Positions 21,316 to 31,500 of a stretch of DNA of 64,000 nt are shown here, one piece after another (within the stretch, counting starts at the first letter, position 1; every line of letters starts with the position of its first letter). Location of the stretch: NCBI RefSeq assembly GCF_905171775.1, contig NC_053490.1:519480560-519544559 (forward strand), in the 5' to 3' direction. A model generated the notes under the pieces. It did no database searches, had not been told where the DNA came from, and saw only the letters and a list, made by a program, of their open reading frames with translations. The position numbers and the translations under genes were made by a program. This stretch comes from Rana temporaria. Its lineage: Eukaryota; Chordata; Amphibia; Anura; Ranidae.

Positions 21316-22732
21316 TGGGGCCCTTTACTACGATCCCACTATGGGCCCTTTCATATGTTCTGCAGTGAGCTCCCTTCCTACTATACTGGGGCCCCCCAGG
21401 GTGGCAGAAAACAAGAGATATATGTCACCAGCACACCAAGAAAATATAAGGGTCCAAAGCAGTGGGAGAACTATCATTGTTGCAAAGGTTGTCATGCCAC
21501 CGGGCCCTGGTGTTCTGCCACAGTGGGGATCCCCAGCTGTCCTGTCCCTGCTATTTACAGCGCTGGTCTGGCATCTGTCTCCTTGGCAGCGGCGGCAGTC
21601 TATTAGGACCTAGTGCTGGTGACATGCAGGGGAAGGCTGGCACTATTGGTTATAAAGAGCTGAGCCCCCAGCTGGTCACCTAGCAGCAGTAATGCTGTAT
21701 AACCTTCTCTGTTGACATGCTGATCGGCATGTGATCCAGGTGATGCTCCCAGTCAGATCTAATAAACACAGTATTTATTAGCATCAAGAGTACAACCACA
21801 TAAATATAATCAACCGTATGATCAGCAGCCATGTGGGCTCTATGCCTGTAAAGTGTGGGCTTTGATCATTAAAATCACTGATATTTATGACTAGGATTTG
21901 ACTAAGAGCATCACCTGGATTGCATCCCGATCAGCATGTCAGAGAAGGGTCCACTGCTGCTAAGCAACCTGCAGGGAGCTCAACTGTCTACAACCAATAG
22001 AGATGGGCTCGGGTGTGTTTGAAATCCCACATGCCCAATCCCGCCAGGAAGCCGACACTCCACAGTGCTAATCAATGTATGGGCTGCCTAAGAGCTAAGA
22101 CCAGCCATAGACAGTTTAAATCTCAGCTGGTTCAGCAGAAACTGGCTGAGATTTGAACCATTAATGAGCAGATTCTCTTATAATTATCACTAGTGGTTGC
22201 TGTATAGTCACTGGTGATAATAACTGTTTGTCGGGAGAATATCATTGCTGGGCAGGAGGGATATTCCCCTGTCACCACTGTCTGTTGATGGGGAGTCATG
22301 CAAGTTTCTTTCCTGCAATCTGTGGATGCAGGAAAGAAATTTGCACCGTATATTATCTGCCTAACTGAAAGTGAAAGTAAATTGTGAATGTTTTGAAAGA
22401 ACAGGAGAGGGGGAGGGAGACAGATGGGGGGGGAGAGAGAAGGGATGGAGATAATGTAGTTCAGTGATTACAGTGTACTGCAGTCTGCAGTGCACACACT
22501 TAAACACGGTCCAGGCTAGAATATCTGGTTGTGTGAGCACTCGCATTATGCAGTGATGGCGAGCAGAGGGAGGGGGAGGAATCCCCCGCAGAGCTGACTG
22601 GGGACACTTTCCCTCTCGGGGAGCAAAATACAAGAATTGTAAAAAAAAAGGAGGGGGGGCACATGGTGGGGCGCAGCATGATGTTGGTGGGGTCAGGGCC
22701 CCCTCTGCCCCCCCCCCCTAGGGACGCCCCTG
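21198..22732. mobile_element. hAT-type non-autonomous element, 8-bp TSD CTTGTACA
   Basis: Ends CAGTGGCGTC and GACGCCCCTG are each flanked by CTTGTACA (21190-21197 and 22733-22740). A TA run is at 21281-21313. No transposase frame is recognised; the 210-codon plus-strand frame at 20981 crosses the element boundary and is not a gene. Confidence 0.85.
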
Positions 22733-22970
22733 CTTGTACATAGGGACACAGATCGGTCACCTCCCCAGTCAGTCCTCTTCCCCCACAGTTAGAACACTAT
22801 GCAGGGTACACATTTAACCCCTTCCTCACCCCCTAGTGTTAACCCCTTCAATGCCAGTCACATTTATACAGTAACAATGGGTGATCTATAGAATGCGCCC
22901 TAAAAAGTCGCCCACCGTTGCGCCTATGGAGGAGTAGATGATGCCTAGCTGCTGTTTAGAAGATAATAAG

Positions 22971-23774
22971 TGAACAAAAAGAATGTAAGATGATGAAACT
23001 CTCTAAGGAGTGTCAACAAATTAAAACAGCGCTATCAAATAACTGTGCATATTTGACTATATAAAATACATTACTACAACCCATATGTAATGATATACAG
23101 TGATAATAAACAAAATATATCCAGTTTAAGAAATAAACACTAAACTGTGACTGTAATAATAAACACCCGTGATTGACTTAAACGTGAAGTGAACGCACTG
23201 AAAGTGCAAGAGACAGTCTTTAAAAATAATTTAGAACGTGGCCAAACAAAGCAAAGTTCATGTGTATAAGGATCCTGCGATCTTCAAATTTTTTCAAAAA
23301 CTTCCACCACACCCGACAGTGCTCAGTGATTCCTCCCCCATCAAATGGACACTCACCGGATAGGTATGCCTCACACTCTCGTGTTTTGGCACAAAAAACC
23401 TTATCAGATGTAGTTGTTCCCGTCAATAAAGATGTAATCCAAATATGACATCCAATCAGTTCCACATATATGTCAGAGAGAGACAAAAGAAGTGCAAATA
23501 GTGTGATACCATCAAAGGTTTAATAGCACACCAAAATAAAACTTCAAACAGTGCACTCACAAACAAAATCTTGTAAAACAGCAGAATATCACATCAAGAA
23601 ACTCCTTCAAACGTCAAAATGGTGAGAAGCGGTCACGGCGGACCCCCGATCAGCGAGAAAAAGTGAAACCAATTCTCCTACTCACGGTGCCATGGACTTC
23701 TGTCAGATGCAGCTGCACATCCACTTAAATAAAAAACTTCAAACGCACTCTGCATCCAAAAACGCAGCACTAGT
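22971..23774 (-). repeat. Penelope-like element, left inverted arm
   Basis: Inverse copy of 25432-26240; it encodes the same 88-codon minus-strand frame (23220-23486) as the right arm does on the plus strand. That frame is not a recognised protein. Confidence 0.88.
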
Positions 23775-24936
23775 GCCAGTGTTTCTTATATATGGTTTCA
23801 ATTTCCTTATATTGGATGTGGAAGCCCGTCAGGAAGCTCCACTGATGTTCATTTGTGGATGGTTCTTCTATTTTCTTCTTAAAACAGTCTTCTCTCGGCT
23901 TCTCTGCGATCTCTTGAATCATTGACACCAGGTTGATCTCATCATATCCCTTTTGGGCAAATCTCTTCTTCAGTACATTCGCCTGCTCAAAATAATCTGA
24001 GTCATCAGTGCAGTTTCGGCGCACTCGGAGAAATTGCCCTTTAGGGATATTCTTTATCCAAGCAGGGTGGTGTCCACTTCTGATCGATAGATAACTGTTT
24101 CGATCAGTGCTTTTAAAGTACACCTTTGTTTTCAACCTGTCATTACATCTTTCTATAGTTACATCCAAGAAGTTAACTGAACACGCACTGATCACATATT
24201 CCAGTTTAATGTTGTTCACATTGTTGTTCAATACTTCAAGGAAAACTTTGAGATCCGTTTCCGATCCCTGCCAGATCAAAAAGATGTCGTCAATGTATCT
24301 CCGATAGAAGATAAGTTGAGATCTTTGATCTCTGAAGACACTTTTGTCCTCCCACTCCGCCATAAACAGGTTGGCGAGGCTAGGGGCATATTTAGCTCCC
24401 ATAGCCACGCCAACCTGTTGTGAAAAAAAGAAACCATCGAACCAAAAATAATTATGCGACATACAGAAATCGAGGGCTTGACCCAAAAATCTTTTTTGTG
24501 TAAACGGGATCTCCTCCCTCTTACTCAATGCCCAATTGAGTGCCAGAGCAGCGTCCTCATGCTGTATTATAGTATATAGTGAGGCGACATCCGCCGTCAC
24601 AAGGAAGGTTTCAGTACCTGGATTTATTCTTATATCCTCCAGGGATATGAGCAGATCAGCTGTATCCTTTAAGTATGCTTTGGTTTCCCGCACACTTGGC
24701 TGGAGGAATTTGTCCAAGTATTCACCTAACCTTGCCGTGACGGACCCAATGCCGTTCACTATTGGACGGGCTGGTGGCATGGTTGCATGTTTGTGTATCT
24801 TCGGTAAGGTGTAGATAACCGGAACTCTACACACAGAAGGAGCCAAATATGCTTTCTCTTTAATATTCAGGGCATTGATCTGGAAACCCCATTGTATTAA
24901 GGAATCCAGTTGTGTTTTGTATGCTTCTGTAGCCTA
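23770..24936 (-). pseudogene. Penelope-type reverse transcriptase, 5' and 3' truncated
   Basis: The frame is open from about 24936 (after an in-frame TAG) and includes IYTLPKIHK, RPIVNGIGSVTARLGEYLDK, FLVTADVASLYT, QQVGVAMGAKYAPSLANLFM and the catalytic FYRRYIDDIFLIW, all typical of Penelope reverse transcriptases. It ends at EIETIYKKHWH, where the connection to the GIY-YIG endonuclease would begin, because the terminal arm joins there. N-terminal residues are also missing. It cannot be a complete enzyme, although no internal stop is seen. Confidence 0.9.
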
Positions 24937-25373
24937 TCATGAGCAGCGTCTGCTCGACCTATCAGGTCGGCTTACCGCTGTGGCTGCTGGGTAAGACAGC
25001 CAGCCAATGGAGGAGGCGCTGACTTCCTCCTAGCTTTGGCTGCATAAGCGCTCTAGGCCCGCCCATCGTTGCAGGCGGAGCGGGATGCGCTGTGCAGCAT
25101 GTGATTGGCTCAGACTGCTGCTGTTGGGGGATGTGATTAACATACTCTCTCACCTATTGGAATCTGGGGACTGGCGCCACGCCTATCACACTGGCTGATT
25201 GATTCATACACCAGCCAGTGGTGGTGGATGATGCTGTCAGCCCACAGCAGTTTGGGATTATCGTTTACTTCCGCCCACAGTTTTGGAGGAAGTGGGAAAA
25301 CGCCCAGGACTGATAGGCTGATTGATCTGACTACATCAGATATAAGGTAACCATTTATGACTGTGTGGTTAGT

Positions 25374-25410
25374 CCCATGAATAAGTTTTTATAACGAAAC
25401 ATGTCGGGGT
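25374..25410 (+). ncRNA. Hammerhead-ribozyme-like motif of the Penelope pLTR
   Basis: ATGAATAAGTTTTTATAAC precedes GAAACATGTCGGGG. The GAAAC, short stem III and GTC cleavage triplet are exact, and AGTT/AACG-side pairing gives a small stem II. The CUGANGA box is damaged by an indel. Confidence 0.45.
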
Positions 25411-25431
25411 ATTGCCATACAGTCTAATTTT

Positions 25432-26240
25432 ACTAGTGAGTGCTGCGTTTTTGGATGCAGAGTGCGTTTGAAGTTTTTTATTTAAGTGGATGTGCAGCTG
25501 CATCTGACAGAAGTCCATGGCACCGTGAGTAGGAGAATTGGTTTCACTTTTTCTCGCTGATCGGGGGTCCGCCGTGACCGCTTCTCACCATTTTGACGTT
25601 TGAAGGAGTTTCTTGATGTGATATTCTGCTGTTTTACAAGATTTTGTTTGTGAGTGCACTGTTTGAAGTTTTATTTTGGTGTGCTATTAAACCTTTGATG
25701 GTATCACACTATTTGCACTTCTTTTGTCTCTCTCTGACATATATGTGGAACTGATTGGATGTCATATTTGGATTACATCTTTATTGACGGGAACAACTAC
25801 ATCTGATAAGGTTTTTTGTGCCAAAACACGAGAGTGTGAGGCATACCTATCCGGTGAGTGTCCATTTGATGGGGGAGGAATCACTGAGCACTGTCGGGTG
25901 TGGTGGAAGTTTTTGAAAAAATTTGAAGATCGCAGGATCCTTATACACATGAACTTTGCTTTGTTTGGCCACGTTCTAAATTATTTTTAAAGACTGTCTC
26001 TTGCACTTTCAGTGCGTTCACTTCACGTTTAAGTCAATCACGGGTGTTTATTATTACAGTCACAGTTTAGTGTTTATTTCTTAAACTGGATATATTTTGT
26101 TTATTATCACTGTATATCATTACATATGGGTTGTAGTAATGTATTTTATATAGTCAAATATGCACAGTTATTTGATAGCGCTGTTTTAATTTGTTGACAC
26201 TCCTTAGAGAGTTTCATCATCTTACATTCTTTTTGTTCAC
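25432..26240 (+). repeat. Penelope-like element, right inverted arm
   Basis: Inverse of the left arm. The hammerhead-like motif lies just before it, as expected at the start of a Penelope pLTR. Confidence 0.88.
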
Positions 26241-27063
26241 ATTTATACAGTAATTATTGCATATTTATAGCACTGATTGCAGTATAAATGTGAATGGTGC
26301 CAAAAATGTGTCAAAAGTGTCTGATGTGTCCGCCATAATGTCGCCATCCCAATAAAAATCGCAGATCGCCGCCATTACTAGTAAAAAAAATAATAATAAT
26401 TCTGTCCCTTATTTTGTAGGCGCTATAACTTTTGCGCAAACCAGTCGCTTATTGCGTTTTTTTTTTTTACCAAAAATATGTAGAAGAATACGTATCGGCC
26501 TAGACTGAAAACATGTTTTTTTTTTTTTTTTAATTGGGATATTTATTATAGCAACAAGTAAAAACTATTGTATTTTTTTTTCAAAACTGACTTACTTTTT
26601 TGTTTATAGCGCAAAAAATAAAAACCGCAGAGGTGATCAGATACCACCAAAAGAAAGCTCTACTTGTGGGGAAAAAAGGACGTCAATTTTGTTTGGGAGC
26701 CAAGTCGCACGGCCGCGCAATTGTCAGTTAAAGCGACACAGTGCCGGAAGCTGAAATTTCACCTGGGCAGGAGGGGGGTATATGTGCCCAGTAAGCAAGT
26801 GGTTAAACCATGTTGCCTTCCAACAGCACTGCACATCACCCCAAAAACACACCCATACCAGCAGTGAGGTTTGGAGGTGGGAACATCATGGTGTGGGCGG
26901 GGCTGTTTTTTAGCATAGGGTACTGACAAACTTCATATCATTGAAGGAAGGATGAATGGGAAAAATGGACCAAGTCATTCTTGATAAAAATCTGCTGCCA
27001 TCTACCAGGATGATGAAGATAAAAAGAGGGAGGACATTTCAGAAAGACAATGATCCCGAACAC

Positions 27064-27416
27064 CAGGGCCGATCCTAGGGTCACAGGCGCCTGGGTGCAG
27101 AAATATTTCTGGTGCCCCCACATGGGCGTCGTAATTTTACCAACTCCTCCCCTTTACAAATGTTTCTATGGGAATGACTCAACCACAGAGATGCTCCCAA
27201 CGAAGTCTTCATTAATCTGGGATCCTTACATGATCTCTTAACAATAATCAAAATACAGGAAGAGAAGCAAAGTACTTTATTGGGACCTGGAGGGGGACCT
27301 CTCTGATGGACACAGAGAGGGCTTCTGTTAGAGAGTCTGTTAGATGTTCGGCGCCCCCACCTCTGCAGGCGCCTGGGTGCAATGCACCCTGTGCACCCTG
27401 CCTAGGATCGGCCCTC
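27064..27416. mobile_element. Small hAT-like MITE, AGGGCCGATCCTAGG ends
   Basis: Ends CAGGGCCGATCCTAGG and CCTAGGATCGGCCCTC. The flanks CCGAACAC and CAGAACAC agree at 7 of 8 positions, fitting an aged 8-bp target duplication. Confidence 0.7.
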
Positions 27417-27687
27417 CAGAACACAAAGCCAAGGAAACTTGAAAATTGGTTTCAAAGATAAAAAAAAAAAGCTGCTAGACTGGCTCAGCCGACTTGAATC
27501 CAAGAGAACATCTATGGAAAAAACTAAAGATCAGAGTTCAGAGAAGAGGCCCACGGAACCTTCAAGATTTGAAGACTGTGTGGAAGAATGGGCCAAAATC
27601 TCACCTGAGCAAAGCATGCGATTCATTTCTCCATACAGGAGGCGTCTTGAAGCCGTCATTACCGACAAAGGATTTTGTACCAAGTAT

Positions 27688-28205
27688 TACCGTATTTATC
27701 GGGGTATTGCGCGCTCTGGCGTATAGCGCGCACCCCTAAAGTGAACCCGCATTCCTGAAAAAAAAAAGATTTTAGTACTTACAGTTTTGGTGTCTTGCGC
27801 GGCGTCCATCGGCGGCCTCGTCGGGTCCGGCGTCCGTCTGCGGCTTCGGTGGTGTCCTGCTCGTCGGGTCCGGCGTCCTTCTGCAGTGTCCTCCCCGCTC
27901 AATCCCCGCTTCCCGCGCTGAGTTTGAACTACTGCGCCGGCATATACCGAGCGCAATACACTCGTGTATAGTCGGGCAGGCTCGGCTCCTCTCGCGGTCA
28001 CGTCCTGTGCGTCCTGTACGTCCAGGACGTGACTGCGAGAGGAGCCGAGCCTGCCCGACTATACGAGTGTACTGCGCTCGGTATATGCCGGCGCAGTAGT
28101 TCAAACTCGGCGCGGGAAGCGGGTATCGGCATATATCGCGCACCCACGATTTTGCCCTGATTTTCAGGGCAAAAAAGTGCGCAGTATACGCCAATAAATA
28201 CGGTA
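27688..28205. mobile_element. Palindromic MITE, TACCGTATTTATCGG ends
   Basis: Inverted ends TACCGTATTTATCGG and CCAATAAATACGGTA. The centre is a long near-perfect palindrome around 28015, arms about 27893-28005 and 28023-28123. It sits in the Tc1 remnant. Confidence 0.75.
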
Positions 28206-28498
28206 AATACATTTCAGTTAGCATGTTCAATACTTTTTTCCATGGATTGTTACCGACATGTGGTGAAAATTTCATGTCAATAGCACTTTTAGAAATATAT
28301 TTACCTAGAAAAATGGTGACGTGTCCAATACGTATTTTACCCGCTGTATATTCAGTATACCTGATCATTTCTGCCAGTGGTCTGATAGTGACCACAACAG
28401 GAAAAGTCACTCAGGAAGTCTCATCACGCCTCATAATCACACATAAAACTCTGCAAAAGCAAAACTGATCTTTTACCTTGTCTCAGATATTTTTTGTC

Positions 28499-28568
28499 AT
28501 GCATGATCTACAATCAATCGGCTTTCTGCTTGATCTGATCTTAATGCTCCGGGGAGCCCTCTGTTCAG
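28499..28568 (+). CDS. CD200R1: CD200R-like exon 1: start codon and signal peptide
   Basis: ATG at 28499 opens a 23-codon reading frame starting MHDLQSIGFLLDLIL and ending ALCS, then a split glycine codon. It has a hydrophobic core and a small-residue cleavage region, as expected for a signal peptide. The donor CAG/GTAAGA at 28568/28569 is near consensus and leaves phase 1, matching the acceptor of the V exon. A pyrimidine-rich stretch ending in CAG at 28485 is a good acceptor, so this exon probably starts at 28486 with 13 nt of leader and an upstream 5' UTR exon exists. A second ATG at 28503 is in another frame and stops after about a dozen codons. Confidence 0.75.
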
Positions 28569-31500
28569 GTAAGACTTTTATTGAACGAGGTGGAAGAAGT
28601 TGAGTCTGATTTTCTGAATGGAAAGCCAAAGCTAAAGCCCTGTACAAACGATCGGTTTGTCTGATAAAAACGGACCGATGGACCGTTTTCATCGGACGAA
28701 CCGATCGTGTGTGGGCCCCATCGTTTTTTTCCCCATCGGTGAAAAAAAATAGAACCTGTTTTAAATTTTTCCTATGGATAAAAAAACAATAGAAAAAAAA
28801 CGATCGTCTGTGTGGAAGTCCATCGGTCAAAAATCCACGCATGCTCAGAATCAAGTCGACGCATGCTCGGAAGCATTGAACTTCATTTTTTTCAGCACGT
28901 CGTAGTGTTTTACGTCACCGCGTTGGACACGGTCGGATTTTTGACTGATGGTGTGTAGGCAAGTCAGCTTCATCGGATATCCAACGAAAAAATTCATCGG
29001 ATTAGATTCCATCAGATATCCGATCGTGTGTACAGGGCTTAACAGGTTATTATGGAAGACCCAACAAATGATGTAGAAAATGACTGCAAGAGCAAACAAT
29101 AATTACCCTATGTAAGGGGAGTCACTTGTAAATGTATCCTGTCGTCTCTTAACGTGTACTGTATGTAAACCCAAAATCTATTTTTCAGCATGTTTGGGGT
29201 CATACCTACAGTTTTTTTTTTGACCGCTTCAGCCCCGGAAGATTTGGCTACCCAATGACCTGGCCATTTTTTGCGATACGGCACTGCCTCGCTTAAACTG
29301 ACAATTGCGCGGTCGTGCGATGCTGTACCCAAACAAAATTGGCGTTCTTTTTTTCCCACAAATAGAGCTTTCTTTTGGTGGTATTTGATCACCTCTGCGG
29401 TTTTCATTTTTTTGCGCTATAAACAAAAAAAGAACGACAATTTTGAAGAAAACACAATGGGGCAGATCCACATACATCTGCGTGGGCGCAGCGTATGTGA
29501 GATACGCTACGCCGCTGTAACTTACTTTGCAATTCTTTGAATCCTGAAAGAATTTGTGCCGTAAGTTACGGCGGCGTAGCGTATCTCTCGCAGCGTAAGG
29601 GTGCAGAATTCAAATGCGGCGAGTAGGGGGCGTGTTTCATTTAAATGAAGCGCGTCCCCGCGCCAAACGAACTGCGCATGCCCCGTCCTTCAAAACTCCC
29701 ATGGTGCATTGCTCCAAATGACGTCGCAAGGACGTCATTGTTTTCGACGTGAACGTAAATGGCGTCCAGCCCCATTCACGGACGACTTACGCAAACGACG
29801 TAAAATGTTCAAAATTATACGCGGGAACGACGGCCATACTTAACATTGAGTACGCCACCAGATAGCAGCTTTAACTATACGCCGGAAAAAGCCGAACGGA
29901 AACGACGTAACAAAATGCGACGGCCGCTCGTGGATGGTCGGAAATAGCTAATTTGCATACTTGACGCGGATTACGACGAGAACGCCACCTAGTGGACGCC
30001 GAAAAATTGCATCTAAGATCCGAAGGCGTACGAAGACGTCCGCCTGTCGGATCTAACCCAGATGCCGTCGTATCTTGTTTTGAGGATTCAAAACAAAGAT
30101 ACGACGCGGGAATTTTGAAATTACGCCGGCGTATCAATACTTGATACGCCAGGGTACTTTCTTTGTGGATCTGCCCCAATATTTTTTACTTCTTGCTATA
30201 ATAAATATCCCAATTTAAAAAAAATATATGTTTTTCCTCAGTTTAGGCCGATACGTATTCTTCTACATATTTTTGGGATTTTTTTTTGTTGCAATAACTG
30301 TATATGGATTGGTTTGCGCAAAAGTTATAGCGTCTACAAAATAGAAAGAAGAAGAAATCCTGAAGAAGCGTCTTTTGAATACGCTCAACATATCAAGCTG
30401 AGCTGTAATTTGACACACCGCCCGTCTCATGCCGCGTACACACCATCACTTTACAGTATGTGATGAAAAAAAACGACATTTTTAAAAACGTCAATTTAAA
30501 TGACCGTGTGTGTGGGGGAAAACGTTGTTTTATGTCTTGTGAAAAATGACAAAAAAAATTGAAGCATGCTTCAATTTTATGTGTCGTTTTTCAAAACGTC
30601 GTTTTTTGTTTCACAGAAATTGACCGTGTGTAGCAAAAAACGACGTTTAAAATGACGTTTTGAAACCCGCGCATGCCCAGAAGCTAGTTATTAATCTAGC
30701 TTCAATGGAAAAAAGTGGTGAACGTAACCTCACTTTGCTAGAGCATTGTGAAAAAAAGATGGTGTGTAGGCAATGTCGTTTATGAAAATTGAAGTTTGAA
30801 AAACGTCGTTTTTTACTTCACAGAAAATGACGTTTTTTTTCATCACATAAAGTGATGGTGTGTACGCGGCATCACGCTCTATGCTAGTGCATCAATCATT
30901 CTTTGGGCAGTGACCTAGGGTTCTTCTTTTCTAAGTATAATATATTTGTTATGTAGGTGGTGTGTTATTTATGCTCTGAGGCATATTTATGAATAGTCAA
31001 TGGCCCAGATTCAGGTAGATCCGCGCAATATTTGCGTGGGCAAAGGGCAACGATTTTTGCTCTGCGCCCACGCAAATATTTTGATTTGCCCGCGATTCAC
31101 AGAGCAGTAGCTCCGTAAATTGCGCGGGCGCTATGCTAATTAGCCCGGCGTAAGGGCGCCTAATGTAAATGATCCCGTCGGGGGCGGGAATCATTTAAAT
31201 TAGGCGCGCTCCCGCGCCGAGCGAACAGCGCATGCTCCGTCGGGAAACTTTCCCGACGTGCATTGCGGCAAATGACGTCGCAAGGACGTCATTTGCTTCT
31301 AAGTGAACGTGAATGGCGTCCAGCGCCATTCACGAATCACTTACGTAAACGACGTGAAATTTAAATTTCACGAGCGGGAAGGGCGGCTATACTTTAGCAT
31401 TGGCTGCCCCTGCTATTAGCAGGAGCAGCCTTGCGCTAAAGTCGCCGTACGGAAACTCCGTACCTTGCGTGCGCAGGGCCCGCGCAACTTTTGTGAATCG

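Larger units (their letters stand above)
22875..26236 (-). mobile_element. Penelope-like retroelement with inverted ~800-bp arms
   Basis: A 17-bp duplication, TCACATTTATACAGTAA, flanks it (22858-22874 and 26237-26253). The arms 22971-23774 and 25432-26240 are inverse copies. Between them lies a 5'-truncated reverse transcriptase on the minus strand and a GC-richer segment at 24938-25370. No GIY-YIG endonuclease domain is found. Confidence 0.85.
20868..26802 (-). mobile_element. Large TTAA-flanked element hosting a hAT and a Penelope-like insertion
   Basis: TTAA at 20864 with CCACTAGAGG and AGCAAGTGG with TTAA at 26803 mark the ends. Internal segments at 22800-22874 and 26237-26760 match the inverse of the element at 1372-2342. 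The 21198-22732 hAT and the 22875-26236 Penelope-like element interrupt it. Confidence 0.65.
26807..28360 (+). pseudogene. Tc1-like transposon, downstream half, with dead transposase
   Basis: Broken frames carry Tc1 features: the region translating to PKTHPYQQ followed by GGGTGGGAACATCATGGTG, a C-terminal stretch around 27480-27690, and a 3' end with TCAATACTTTTTTCC near 28228. Stops and frame changes are frequent. A small hAT (27064-27416) and a palindromic element (27688-28205) are inserted in it. Confidence 0.75.

Noticed and set aside
20981..21613. 210-codon plus-strand frame
   Set aside because: It runs across the boundary of a hAT insertion and its target duplication and includes a TA microsatellite translated as Ile-Tyr repeats.
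28503..28538. Second ATG in exon 1
   Set aside because: It is in another frame and meets a stop within about 12 codons; the ATG at 28499 gives a signal peptide with the right phase.
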